Made by a program: the position numbers and the translations under genes. DNA of 64,000 nucleotides from Phaeoceros laevis (taxonomy: Eukaryota; Anthocerotophyta; Anthocerotopsida; Notothyladales). The stretch is taken from NCBI GenBank assembly GCA_049999765.1, contig JBNGIQ010009407.1, forward strand, positions 118,263 through 182,262, read 5' to 3'. Below, piece by piece: positions 34,422 to 46,092 of the stretch (position 1 is its first letter; every line of letters begins with the position of its first letter). The notes under the pieces were generated by a model. That model saw only the letters and a program-made list of their open reading frames with translations. It ran no database searches and was not told the DNA's origin.

Positions 34422-35524
34422 TCAGCACCAGCACGTTTGGGCAATACTGTAAGCAAGAAGGTGATCGAAACACGGCGACATAAACGGACTCTCCTCAAAT
34501 GAACAGATTGACACATAAATGACGCCATCTGCATCGCTGACATTGAGAAGCTCCACTTCGCGACACACATCCGGCAAGAAACCGGTAGGTAACCTCGAGA
34601 CAGGAATCCAAGGTTCCCCGGAGTCGCCATATTCCCAGATGCGGATGCTGGTGCGTCCGATGCTGGCCGTGAAGAACAGCCTGCCACACTGCGTCGAAAG
34701 GTCGCATTTTGCGGTCTGGCCAGCTAGAGGGGTGTCGTGGCAACTCAGCATGGTTCCATCCTCTGCGTCGAACACCATAACCTCGATCTTCTTCCAGCCC
34801 GCCAGCAAGTAAAGGACACCATCACACAGAACACTGACGCCAAAACAGAGAGCCCGTGGTCCACTACTCCCTGCACCACCGTGACTGCAGACCACACACC
34901 TGTGGTGCTTGAATACAGAGCAAAGCAGAGCTCCCCGTTGCCCCAGAAGAGTGCAAACACCTGGAAACCAGAAGATGTATCATCGGCTTTTACGCTGAGG
35001 AAAGGCTGCCAGAGATCGGTCAGGCCCAATGGCGGCAGCTCCTTCCATGTCTTGTTAGCCACATTCACGATGCAGAAACTGTATTGCCATTCTCGTGTTC
35101 GGGACCACTCCTTCTGTGCTTCCATGCAGAGGAGGCCACAGACCGCACGAACTTTGACCCAGACTCCAGGAGCACGGTACTTGGACGGAGTGACGAAGCT
35201 CAAGTCCACCGTAACCTGATGGAAGCTGCTTGTGCGGTCGTCGCCCCCATGCCAATCCAGAATGGAGACTTGAGGTCGGCATGCAAGGCCAAGAGACGTT
35301 CTCGCTTCTTGAAAGCCGCGGGAACAAAGGAGCAATCGCCATGCCTTGCACACAGCAGCAAGTCGTACCTGGTCTGCTACCGGCAACCACAGCAACACCC
35401 TCTCCAGCACCTCCTTTGGCAGCCCCTTCCACACCCGGTGAAGTCGTCGGTATGCACCATTTCCCTCTGGAGGATCCACTCCTACAAGATGCATCACCAG
35501 CGGCTGCCGCACCCGGTCGGCCAT
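34422..35524 (-). pseudogene. F-box protein gene with one apparent frameshift
   Basis: F-box proteins bring substrates to SCF ubiquitin ligases. From 35524 the frame reads MADRVRQPLVMHLVG, then an F-box (WKGLPKEVLERVLLWLPVADQVRLAAVCKAWRLLL) and a plant F-box/kelch-like region (FCIVNVANKTWKELPPL, FALFWGNGELCFALYSSTTGVWSAV). Near 34880 the family-like sequence moves to another frame, which continues ALCFGVSVLCDGVLYLLAGWKKIEVMVFDAEDG and DGVIYVSICSFEES to the stop at 34422. No plausible intron explains the switch, so it is either a one-base indel in the genome or a sequence error. If it is an error, the gene is intact and encodes about 365 residues. It lies 112 bp downstream of the PFC1-like gene on the same strand. 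Confidence 0.75.
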
Positions 35525-35635
35525 AGGTGTCCCTATGAGAGATGCTGTGCGCCACCGATCCCGTTGCCTAGGGCGGTGCGCCTCTGGATATCTCGAACTG
35601 ACACTCCCAATATGGCAGCTCCTGCGGAACTGCAG

Positions 35636-38094
35636 TTACTCTACTCGATCTGCTGTTCCTTCGCATCGCTTTACTAATTCACAAGCAGTGAAGAAAGACA
35701 CGAAATCTTCCAGGCTCAGCTCCTCTGGCCTTGACTGCACATACCAATTCCGTCGTTAAACCTTTCCTTCAGTATGTTACTACCTTCGAAGGACCAAAGA
35801 AATATGCTCGCAGTCTTACAGTGGGGGCAAGGCCAACGGTGACGAGGGCATCTTGTACGTCTGTAGAGCTGTATAGGTGCTGAAGAGAAGTCCGCAACAT
35901 TTTCCGCTTGCTCTGGAAGGCGGAGTTAACCTGCAAGAAGCAAAGGCCCATACGACCAGCTAAGCAGCTCGAACGACCAGAGGAGGGCTCTGGTAGATAT
36001 CTGAATCATGACCTAAAACATGCTCATATGCGTGTCTCTAAGTGCTCTTCACACCTTGTCAACAACAGAGACTGAAAGTTTTCAGAAAAACATACCATGG
36101 ATAAAAAGGCCCTGGGAGAAGACACCGCTGGATACTCAGAGGCCTGCTTCACACGGAAGTGCACCAATGCAGCATCCACCTGCCCAGACACGGGAGTAAG
36201 AGCTACATCGGCATGTCAAGACTCTCGATTCTCATTCCACCTAGGAGTCAAGAGAGACGACAACTTACATTGGGTGACGGGAAAAAGCTGGTTCGCTTCA
36301 CCTGAAATATGTACTCAGGCTCTGCAAAATGTCATGGCACAAAGAGTGACTGAATCACGTGAGAATAGGCTTCAGAGCTGCAAATGACCTCAAAGCAAAC
36401 ACTCCAACAGAAGACGGGCATCTGGGCATGCATAAGTTCACTTTGGCATCCATGGATGAAATAGTACAAACCTGAGTAGAAATTCACAAACAAACTCATC
36501 GAGCGGTACTCAGACGACTTGGGTGCAGCTTTTACAAGGCGGGCAGCTGCTTCATCCTGGTTCGGAAACAGTGAATACAAGAGTGTGAGAGGTGTAAGAT
36601 GCAACCAAAAGCCGCATTGTACAACGTTCTCGAAGACAGAACATCTGTCGCCGAGTAAAACGTGAAAAGCGATGCCAATACCTGGAGGAGGAGCACCACA
36701 TGCGAGAAAAGGTCTCCCATGGGCAGCACCAGCTTGACCACATCGGATGTGATATTGAAGGGAAGATTGGACACAACCTGTATTTCAACAAGCAAGCAGT
36801 GAGGTCTCTCTTTGAGTAGGATCTTAATTCTAGGACATGGGTAGCTTATCTTTCTAGAAATACTTCAAAAGCGGAATCACCCTGGAGTCACTAAGGATAA
36901 AGAACATCCTTCATACAATTACCTTGGCATGCTTTTGAATGTCTGCAGAGCCTGGCTGTTGCAAAAATTCTGTCATATACTTCCTGACAGGCCATTTCAG
37001 TATATCCTTCAGGACTACCTACACGGAATTCAAGCACCATCATGGACTCCGACAACCCGAAGATAATTGTAGTACAGTGTGTGTGTACACGTGCCTAGGC
37101 AATACCTCAACTTGATCGGTGTTCCGAAACCGCTCTTCTATGAGTGCAGCCATGTCAGGATCCTGAGATAAACCCCCGAACGTCAGAACGCAGAAAACAT
37201 CATACCGAGAAGCTAGTAAAAATGCAAATTGCCATCACAACTGTTCAGTACCTTTTCCACTACGATGACACGAGCACCTGCTTGAGTAAGGGCGTGCGTG
37301 AGGGCGCCAGTGCCAGGTCCAATCTCCAACACCACGTCACCGGCTTGAATATTCGCCGTCTCCACAATCTTCTCATTGACGGGGTCGTCAACCATATAGT
37401 GCTACACAGGTAGACACCCCTTGTGAGCAAGAGGAGGATGTGACAGAGCGATATATGGCCAGCCATAGTAGCCTCGGAGGCAGTCTACAGGTGCAAGAAA
37501 AATACCTGGCCCAACCACTTCTTGGGACGGCGGTCACGAGATTGCAGAGCTTGCTGCGTGCGAGATTGCAAGGCTTGCTGCGAGCGTCGCACAGCAGCAA
37601 AATCTAGTGAGGCAGATAGGCAGCTACAGGGGCCAACGCCCCGCGTAGACTGCAGCTGCAAAAGCATCCACCTTCAGTATCTCGTTACCACATCTGAAGT
37701 GGCACAATGCAGAGAAAGCTCCAATACGAGTCACGAAGCTCTGCCGGAATGTGGCAAGGTAATTCATCCTTTGCGCATCCTTTTCCCGAAAGGTGGCATT
37801 CATCACCTTGTTGAAGGAATTAGAACCGTAGCTGCTCCGCTGCACTCCAAAATCGCACCAGGCCCTGGATTTCCAGGAAACAGGTAACCTAATGCCGTCG
37901 CTTCTATCCAATACGCCAGAGGACGAGGCAACGGGAGTGGAACTCTCCTTCAAAGAGCTGACAACAACATTTGGCCTGACAAAATACTCCACTCGCCTCG
38001 CTGTTTCAGACCTTGGCAGCAGAGAAGCTTTCGCAGTATCCCGCCCCAGGGACGATGCAGGGACTGATAACAAGCTATCCATTTCGGCGTCCAA
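35636..38094 (-). CDS. PFC1: PFC1-like rRNA adenine dimethyltransferase (KsgA/Dim1 family), probably plastid
   Basis: Family members dimethylate two adjacent adenines near the 3' end of small-subunit rRNA. Exons on the minus strand include: 38094-about 37886, about 37667-37505 (ends RRPKKWLGQ), 37401-37252, 37162-37106, 37018-36923, 36777-36682, about 36559-36475, about 36303-36270, about 36186-36100, about 35933-35828, and 35734-35636. Motifs: KKWLGQ|HYM at the substrate side, the SAM-binding VLEIGPGTGALTHAL, the VEK acidic residue, and the catalytic motif VVSNLPFNI. Then come MGDLFSHVVLLLQDEAAARLV, EPEYIFQVKRTSFFPSPNVDAALVHF, VNSAFQSKRKMLRTSLQHL and SRPEELSLEDFV. This order matches plant PFC1 well. 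The N-terminus (MDSLLSVPASSLGRDT…) looks like a plastid transit peptide. The junction between the first two exons was not resolved, and one 8-residue segment (QQALQSR) is duplicated there. Confidence 0.88.
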
Positions 38095-38514
38095 TAAAAC
38101 TCCAAGATAATCAATCTGAAAGCTGCTTCAGACCGTATTGCATTGCCAGCCCTATCAGCGCACTGTCACCACACCGCAATGTACGGCCTCTTCTATCTCA
38201 ACAGCTCAACTCGCAAGCACCGCATTCCAACGAACGGATTGGCGCTCACGGCGACTCCAGCTGCTTACTTCCCGAAAACAAATGTGGACTTCTGAAAGAC
38301 TGAGATGTGACTCAGTTTTTGTTACTCGTAGTGTGAGGAAGGAGGGTGACTGACACCCCTGACTCGGGCTCGGAGCGAATGCTCCACGAGTCCATTGTGC
38401 GACGTCGGATGCGCATGTCTCTTTCGCATTTTCTTGTTCCCCTCGACCTAGTAGAGGGACAAGAGCCTTTGATCAATGTCGTCCTATGAAGGACACGACC
38501 TTGATGTTGGCACT

Positions 38515-41064
38515 CTAAAAGGGCTCCACCGCCTTTACTAGCTCCACCATCGTCCTTGGCTCTTCCCATGATACAAAGGCATTTTGGTTCATGCCAGTGG
38601 CGTACTCAAGGATGCTTATCAACTCCTCCAATGGCTTCACGAAGAACAGGCGAGACGTAGCCTCTATCTGAACCCCCACTGTCCTGGACGCTGACAGGTA
38701 AGTGGTAAATGTTCGCTCAGAAGGAAAGTCTATTCTCAGGGCTGCCCTCCCAACCATGTCCTTGGGAATAGCCTTTGCGCCTTCCAGAAGTTTGATGGGA
38801 TCCCCATAGAGTGTGATGTTGTTGCCATAGTTGAATCCTCCAATGAAGTAGCCAGATCCCCTCCTCTGCACCACATCCAGCCCTGTAGATGCATTTGAAC
38901 TGGGTTACCGTGAGCAGCATAGTGTGTGCTTGACTTGGAACAATGCGCTTGTTGATGTCATGGGACCAATGAGAGGATGAATGCCAGTCCCTGCTGCAGG
39001 CAAGAGTCCCGTGCTTGCAGGATGCGGACTTCTCTGCCACTGAAATGTCGTCGAGTTCCTTGAATTTGATATCTAGGATGCTAGTGCACTATGAATATGC
39101 TCGCACAATGTGGCCAGTTTCTGTAGAGAAAAAGAACCTCGAGGAAAAGCTTTCTTCAGCACTTCGACAAGGATGTCCCCCACAATCAGTCCGGATATCA
39201 TCCTCAAGCTGAATGACTCTGGCGACCTGGGTCTGTGGGAGAGAGCGGTGGCATATCTGAAAAAGCTGTAGCAAGCTCGTGCTATCTCCGCTCCGAACAG
39301 GTACACTCTCCAGGACTTATCTGCGTTCTTCTCATCTCGAAGAGTTGTGCACCATTCCTCGGGGTTTGGTCTCTTGGGCACATGCCAAATGCCTTGAGCT
39401 TGCCTGGAAACCACAATGTACTCAAGCTCCTTGGCGTCTCTTTCTGACTTGCTTCCAGGGGGACCAAGCACTAATCCGTAAGTGTTGAGCAGAGACCTTT
39501 TGCTCCGCGACCACTGGGGATTCTTGTAGCACTCTTCAGGATACCCATGTTTGTACAGGGGAGGCAGGTCCCTGAGAATGCAGAACCGAAATCCCAGGTA
39601 ATGGTGGAAGCCCTGCCCGAACACGTCCTCATGCCTGCCCAGTCTCTTGGCTGCTTGGAACACAAGGATGTGCACATTCTTGCCAGTCTTGCCCTCCTCA
39701 TACTGGAAAGATTCGCACAGCTGACGGACGCTGTCAAGCTCCTCACACCTCGCAAGTTGGCAGAGCTTCAAGATTGCCTTTCTGTTATCCTCATTCTCCA
39801 TGGCAAATCGCACGTACGGCACAAGGTCTCTGTGCCTCACGGCTTGTGTGAAGGATGTGAGCATCATCTTGTCCGCAGCAGCGTACACGAGAGGCAGGTC
39901 CTGGATGGTCAGATGACACCTGTCCGTGTATATGTACTCGAGAAGGCCGAGCAGCATGGGTTCTGTCCATGACAGCATCTTTAGTTTCACATAGTACTTA
40001 CCCACAGGGACACCTTTCTTATGAAAACCCACCAGTGTCTCCCTCTCATCAGCAGTCTCCCTTTTCGCCGCATCCATCGCCATTTGCAAAACCAGAAACT
40101 CATTCCGTAAGGAGCACGGCTCGTCTGCCATGTCCCCACCCTCCACACTTGGGGGTCTGTCTTCATCGTCCACAGGACCTCGAGATGGTTCTTCCTCTTC
40201 CTCAGGCAAGGGAACCACTCCAGACTTCCGGGCCTCCGTTTGTGCTCCAATCTTCCCACCAGCTAACAAAACCCCAAGCTTAGCACTAAGTGCATCTCCC
40301 AGTCCTCTCCCTGCACCAGCACTGTCACCTAGGTTACCTCCTTGACCTGCCTGCACACTTCCCCTCTTCGCCACGTTCTCACCATCGACCTTGGGATCTA
40401 TCAAGGTCACCCTTTTCTTCGCACCTACAGCAGCAGTGCTTTCTTTCTGAACTTCTGGCACCTTGACTGCTCCTGTCACCGCATCTCCCCATCTATCTCC
40501 AACACCAGCAGCAGCTCCACTTTCCTGCCCGGAGCCAGAGAAGCTCACCCGCTTAGACGCCGCAGACATGCTAGCTCGCTGCGCCAGAAGCATACTCTCC
40601 CTCTGATGCTGCGCTTCCTCGTCCGGCTTGGCCACCACGCTCTGCCTCTTCAACCCCGTCACACTGCCCTTCTTCACATCCAAATACACGGTTCTGGCCG
40701 CAGGTCCTTTGTACCCCCCTTCTCCATCAGGCTCCATGAAGAAGCTGTTCCTATCAAGCACGAAACTGGGAGGCCTGATGGTAGGCCTCCTGCTCACAGT
40801 CTTGGTGTACTCCAGAATTTCCCTAAAGAAGTCCCCTGTCCTCTTGAGCATGCACGAGTGGCAAAGAACCCGCACCACCTCGGTGCTGTCCGTCGTCTTG
40901 GACACATAGATGATGACATCCGCGGGCCCCGGCACTGGCATCGGCGGCGCCACCGTGAGGAACAATTGGGACAGCCGCTGCTGCAGCAGATCCGTCACCA
41001 ATTGGATGCCCTCCCTCTCGCACCTCTGGCATTGCCCCAGTTTGCAGTCCTTGCAGTGAGCCAT
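38515..41064 (-). CDS. BTB-like domain protein, function unknown
   Basis: Exon 1 (41064-39090) starts MAHCKDCKLGQCQRCEREG, with a cysteine cluster. It continues DVIIYVSKTTDSTEVVRVLCHSCMLKRTGDFFREIL, like the first half of a BTB fold, then a long charged low-complexity insert, then a second half (YYVKLKMLSWTEPMLLGLLEYIYTDRCHLTIQDLPLVYAAADKMM) followed by a BACK-like helical stretch. A proposed exon 2 (38882-38515) reads VVQRRGSGYFIGGFNYGNNITLYGDP…EATSRLFFVKPLEELISILEYATGM and joins in phase; exon 1 otherwise stops at 39073. BTB proteins commonly act as adaptors for CUL3 ubiquitin ligases. The split of the BTB by about 250 residues is unusual. I cannot name the subfamily. Confidence 0.7.
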
Positions 41065-41522
41065 CTCCGGTTCTGGCCTGGCAGGTGTGTCCGATTAACG
41101 CATCAAAAGTAGATGCCAAGCAGTCTCCATGTTCTGGCCTTAGAAGACACCTTGAGGAACTCCACTGTGAGGCCGTAGTGTGACCAGGTCAAGACCACCC
41201 AACACAGCCCCCAATTGGAGGCACTCATCGTCGTGTGCACAGCAGAAAACAGACAGGTCTGCTCTGCTGCTGCTGCAGCCGTTGCCAAGAAGTGTGGCAA
41301 GAAGAGCCCGACCTCAGATGGATAGCTGGTGTAAATGCAAGGTCATGAATCAATCCGGGGCGCTGGGGTGGCGCAAGGTTTGATCAAGAGGTGTGCACCT
41401 TCGAACGAAGAGCTTGCAGGACCTCCGGGGACCACTCTGTCTTGTTGCCTGTTCAAACCGAAAACGGTTTGGCGCCCCAACCCTTAACAGGTAAAAAAAC
41501 CCCAGATAACTCCTGTTTAGAA

Positions 41523-41595
41523 GCGCGTGTAGCTTAGTGGATAGAGCGTTTGGTTCCTAAGCAGAAAGTCGCAACTTCGACCCCTGCCTCGCGCA
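41523..41595 (+). tRNA. tRNA-Arg(CCT), probably a pseudogene
   Basis: 73 nt resembling plant tRNA-Arg(CCT): GCGCGTG 5' acceptor strand, D arm AGCTTAGTGGATAGAGCG, anticodon loop TTCCTAA, TTCGACC T loop, and CTCGCGC 3' acceptor strand. Defects: one T-T mismatch in the acceptor, a G-G mismatch at the base of the anticodon loop, and two mismatches in the T stem (GCAAC against CCTGC). These suggest a decayed copy. Confidence 0.7.
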
Positions 41596-41896
41596 TCTGA
41601 GCCCTAGTGAAGTAATTTGCAGGCAGGCAGGCTCGCCTGGTATATCAGACTGCTGGAATTAAGTGCTCAAGACTGTGCCCATAGATCATCTAGTCGAAGG
41701 TGACTTGCTTAAATGGTAGGACAGTGCCAAGAAGCTGACAGCACCTTTTCAGTTTGCACATGACACCTTTTCAGTTTGCACTCATGTGCAGGTGTGTCAA
41801 TTGCGAGGTAATGGTGAGTGGGTCCAACAGCTAGCCTTTAATTCCCATGCTCTTGTCGTCAACCTGAGAGGGGAATCAAGTTTAGGGCAGTGGGTA

Positions 41897-42060
41897 TTAA
41901 TCAAGTTTAGGGCAGTGGGTATTCCTCCCATGGCTCTAGAGCAAAAGTATGTTGCTATGCTTCCTCTTTACGCAGGTGTTAATCAAGTTTAGGGCAGTGG
42001 GTATTCCTCCCATGGCTCTACAGCAAAAGTATGTTGCTATGCTTCCTCTTTACGCAGGTG
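41897..42060. repeat. 82-bp tandem duplication
   Basis: Two copies of an 82-base unit beginning ttaatcaagtttagggcagt, differing at about one base (ctctagag against ctctacag), so the event is recent. A further partial copy lies immediately to the left. Confidence 0.9.
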
Positions 42061-42794
42061 TTGGGCAATGGATTCTACCAGAGCGTAACATCACAAGACA
42101 CAAGGGAGTGATCGCAATTTCAAGCAAAAGCTAGGATATGTCTAGCTACTCTTGTGAACTAGAGCTATTCTCGATTTCCTTACATATCCACCCAAGCCCT
42201 CCCCTCTATGATTGGGTGAAGTACGTAAGGTTAGACAGGCTGGCCCATACAACCATGCACACATGCCATGACTCCCATGTGGCATGCTTGGCTTGGCACA
42301 AGGCCCCTTGCTCACATCTACAAACTAGTCTATGAAAAAGGTTTAGCAAAGGCATAAGCGTCAACCTATGATTAGTCTATGGTTAAACATGTCATATTCT
42401 GAGTAGTTCGTTTTGAAGATGCAGCATAGCTTTTCTTGTCTATTCAAGTTGAGAATTTAACTTGTATGGCATTCTAGCATGTCACCATGAAAAAGCACTT
42501 ACTAGTTAGAAGATATTCAAGACAAATGTAATATCATATCCTATATACCATATTACTTGTCTAAACTCTAGATACTTGAACACATCTTACTGTGTTGTGT
42601 CACCACAGCTTGTCTATCCAAAGTTCATACAGAATTACTTTATGGAATTTTAGCATGTCATGATGAAAAACCACTATGTTGGAAGATATTTACTTGTCCA
42701 TCTACTTAGAACATGTTACTTTATTACCCATACTGTGCAATGTGCGCATGCCATGCATTCAAGGTTCAAGGTGTTGACTTCCATCAATAGTATA

Positions 42795-42940
42795 GTAATT
42801 TTTCACCTCATACTACCCTCGTAATGTGCGGGGCGATACGAGATGCCGAACATTCAAAATCCATGACGTAATTTTTCACCTCATACTACCCTGGTAATGT
42901 GCGGGGCGATATGAGATGCTGGACATTCAAAATCCATGAC
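42795..42940. repeat. 73-bp tandem duplication
   Basis: Two copies of a 73-base unit beginning gtaatttttcacctcatact, with a few substitutions. Confidence 0.9.
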
Positions 42941-43145
42941 GCTAGACAGTCGATCCATGGTGCCGTTGGAAGTTCAAGTCGGCTTCCATGCTTCAGTATT
43001 TTATCGTATTACCCCTCATATTATAGGGGTAACATGTTGTCGTTGGAAGTTCAAGGTGCCTGCTTCGATGCCCCGTATTGTGGCAGTAAAGTATCTTGTC
43101 GCGGTAGTTGTCGTTGAAAGTTCAAGGTTCCGGCTTCCATGTTGT

Positions 43146-43185
43146 AGTATCTTATCGTATTACCGGGGTAATACGATAAGATACT
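43146..43185. repeat. Perfect 40-bp palindrome (19-bp arms)
   Basis: agtatcttatcgtattacc is followed by 2 bases and then its exact reverse complement. Related half-sites (tatcttatcgtattacc) are also found near 43005 and 43150. Confidence 0.92.
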
Positions 43186-43261
43186 TTAAGATATTTTGCG
43201 AAACTTGAAGATAAGATCTTTCAATTGGATAAACTAGCCTTGTACAATTTGCGAAACTTCA

Positions 43262-43395
43262 ACAATATGGGGCCATATTGTCGCAGTAAAGTATCTTCAA
43301 CAATATGGCCCCATATTGTTCAAGTTTCGCAAATTGTACAAGCAACAATATGGCCCCATATTGTTCAAGTTTCGCAAATTGTACAAGGCCAGTTT
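43262..43395. repeat. Cluster of short palindromes (acaatatggccccatattgt)
   Basis: Two or three copies of a 20-base self-complementary segment, each followed by tcaagtttcgcaaattgtac, alternate with their own reverse-complement pieces. The pattern resembles a foldback or MITE-like element array. Confidence 0.75.
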
Positions 43396-43416
43396 ATCAA
43401 ATTGAAAGAGGGATCT

Positions 43417-43755
43417 TCACCTTAAAAGATTATCAATACTACCACCTAAGTATGCGATTGCCGCGGCCGCTCTGCTCATTTTGCCCGGACGTGCAGCATG
43501 CTGAAGACAACAAATGCACGAAGGGTTTGGTCTAAAACATGGTTTGGTTTGGTTTGGTCTCCAACTCTTAGCAACATAGAAGTTCAGAGTTGACGAAAAT
43601 AAATCCACTTCATGTTCCATCACCAGATTGGCTGCCCAGAGCGCCGACATGTCCGACACCGCTGCTCCCGAGCTCACGACATGCCCGAATAGTGTCTCCG
43701 CGGAGTATCCGGCCGTCAGCTCCGCCAGCACACTGTGGGTGCTACTGATCTCCAA
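43417..43755 (-). CDS. Possible exon of unknown gene
   Basis: A 112-residue ORF. Its first 65 residues (MEISSTHSVLAELTAGYSAETL, LFGHVVSSGAAVSDMSALWAAN, LVMEHEVDLFSSTLNF) look like real amphipathic protein sequence in composition. The rest is low-complexity and palindromic DNA. I recognise no family and see no further exons nearby. It may be a gene fragment left by a mobile element. Confidence 0.3.
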   Translation of the reverse strand: MEISSTHSVLAELTAGYSAETLFGHVVSSGAAVSDMSALWAANLVMEHEVDLFSSTLNFYVAKSWRPNQTKPCFRPNPSCICCLQHAARPGKMSRAAAAIAYLGGSIDNLLR

Positions 43756-46092
43756 CTTGGGGGCAACGTACTCAAGCTTTCATCAGGTAAATTCTTAAGG
43801 GTTAAGAGATTGGTTGAGGTTGTTGCGTATACATGCAAGAAACGCAAAACGATGGAAGAGAATCTTGAACCAAGTTACTCTACTTTTAGGAACAACTCAA
43901 ATTAGGCTACCTCAACAGGATGGAAACATTCATATTTCAATGATCTTAAATGAGGAGAAAGGAAAGCCTAGTACCATATTTGTATACAAGGTACAAGGAT
44001 TCTTTAAAAGCTTTTGATGAAAGAGTTGTTGATTTTTGGTGCAACTAGACTACAAGGTTTCTTTAACCTACATTATGAGGACCACATGATTTTGATATAG
44101 TTTTCAATTAAAATAGTAGTATTAGAGGCTGTGGTATTTCGTGTTCATATCATAACGCTTACATGTGATGGTCATTTGTTAAGGCCATTCTTGTTAATTG
44201 AGGTAGCTACAATAGTGCAGGCCTAGGCCATGGCTAAGGATAGGATAGACCTGCTTCGGCTTCAACCATCATGAGTGTATGCTTCTAGAGATGAGGTTGA
44301 CATGGCTACCTGCTTAACATAGACGGCCATCACTCTCTTTAGGGCAGCAACAATAAGGCAGCATGCTCTCGATCCCCATGTGGAGTCGGCATAGTACAAC
44401 CTCAATACTACTACTACTTCTACTACTACTACTATATCGTGAGTCCATGTTATATGGTCATATTGGTATGAACATGTTCATACCATGTATGCATTTGGCC
44501 AACACATGTATTTGCAATTGGGCCAACACAAACACATGTATTTGCTATAGATTTAGCTAATGACTCTTATCCATTTACTAGCTTCTGTCCCCTGCTTCCC
44601 TCTCAAGTGGAACAACTACACATGTCATTTCTCTAAATCTTGGTAGGATAAACAAGCTTTTGCATCGAAGAGAGCTGACATGGGCACTGCTTCTATGCAC
44701 AATTCATGTGCTGCTTTCGTTGCCATCTCTTTCAATGCAGCCAACCACGAAGCTCAAGCACAAGGAATCTATAAGCTAGACTCTGGCCTAACTACCTATA
44801 AACTGGGCCAGTTTATGTACCTTAACTAGGCTAAGCCTAAGTAGCTAACTAGATCAATAAGTCTAACTAATATTGGGGGTCTGGGTTAATTAGCCTAATT
44901 AGTTAAGTTTTTTAAGTTAGTTGCACCTACCTTGTTAGTTCAGTTAGTTCCTAGCATAACCTTGGCAGAAAGTGGGTGGTAAAATCGTCTTACGAATTGA
45001 GTGAACATGAACTTAGTTATTAGCCAAACTATGTGAATGAGTAAGGCTTGCCATTGTAATCCTCACCATTGTAATCCTGTTAATTTCATGGCCATAAAAG
45101 GTTAAGTTGACTTTAAAACCATGTATGGGACCATGTAAACCTCCTTGAATATCTTCACAGACACACATCATATTATTGCATAAAGCTTGAAGATATGGCT
45201 AGCTTAAAGTAAGTGGTTACCATATTCTGGCCCAAACTTTGGGCTAATGCATGGATTCCACCATTAAAATGGAATTCATTAATTCATTACTTTGTTATGG
45301 TTGGCATGGGACCATGGGTAGGCCTCTTTGGAGGTTAGTAAAGAGTAACTAACTCAGGGGCCCAAGTTAATTAGCCAAACTAGTCTAGTTAGTTGCACCT
45401 ACCTTTGGAAGTTCTTGGCATAACATTGTAGGAATCTGGATGGTAAAATCGTCTTAGGCAGTTTCCTCAAGATTTTACCACCCACTTCCCTACAATGTTA
45501 TGCGAGGAGTGGTAGTGCATTTATAAATGGAAAGGAGTGGTAGCACACCTCAAATCCTAGTGAAGGATGGTGGTCTCACCCAGGGTCTCCATAGCCAGCG
45601 TACGAGCTACAATTTGTGGTCAAAGCTTCTCTGCACTCTCCATGAGTTTGACAAGATGGCCGGTTAAGTGACTCTCCTCAAGCCATCTTGCTCTCGCTCT
45701 TGTGCCCGGCGTCGCATTTCTTCGGCCAAGAAATGCTGCTGGGCTGCCAAACACAACTCAAATGAAAATGATCGCGAAACAGTATGCCTAGTTGTGATTA
45801 ATTTGTAAAAAAATAATAATTAAAAGAAATGCTAACGTAAATGTGGTTGATTAAATAAGAGCTTTTATTCTCGACGCCGTGGAAATTGGGTTTGATACGG
45901 CTTGAAGCCTGGAATGCGGGCTTCGCTTGCGGCGAGAAGGCTGGCTTGCTTTCCAGTGCCTAGGGCAGCAGCGTCCAGCTTCTCCCTGTGCTCCTCCCCC
46001 TCCCCACTGCATGCCACCCCCGTCCCTGTTCTCTGCCATCGTACCGGCACATCTCCGCACTGTCGGGCCCGGGTCGCGGGGCGAACTAGGTG
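43756..46092. other. Gene-free AT-rich stretch with repeated elements
   Basis: No gene is supported. Two related copies of an element, about 44877-44995 and 45355-45450, share ttaattagcc, agttgcacctacctt, gcataac and gtggtaaaatcgtctta. The right end should include the cyclin L promoter and 5' leader. Confidence 0.6.
45418..45503. repeat. 33-bp inverted repeat with 20-bp spacer
   Basis: The left arm 45418-45450 (gcataacattgtagg…ggtaaaatc) and right arm 45471-45503 (gattttaccacccac…aatgttatgc) are reverse complements at about 29 of 33 positions. The left arm is also the end of the element repeated at 44877-44995. Confidence 0.85.

Larger units (their letters stand above)
41120..43416. other. 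Gene-free AT-rich stretch
   Basis: No protein gene is supported. It holds a degenerate tRNA, two tandem duplications and the start of a palindrome cluster, each listed separately. Confidence 0.6.

Noticed and set aside
41120-46092. A full LTR retrotransposon in the gene-free stretch
   Set aside because: No reverse transcriptase, integrase or gag-like reading frame and no pair of long terminal repeats could be found; only short repeats are present.
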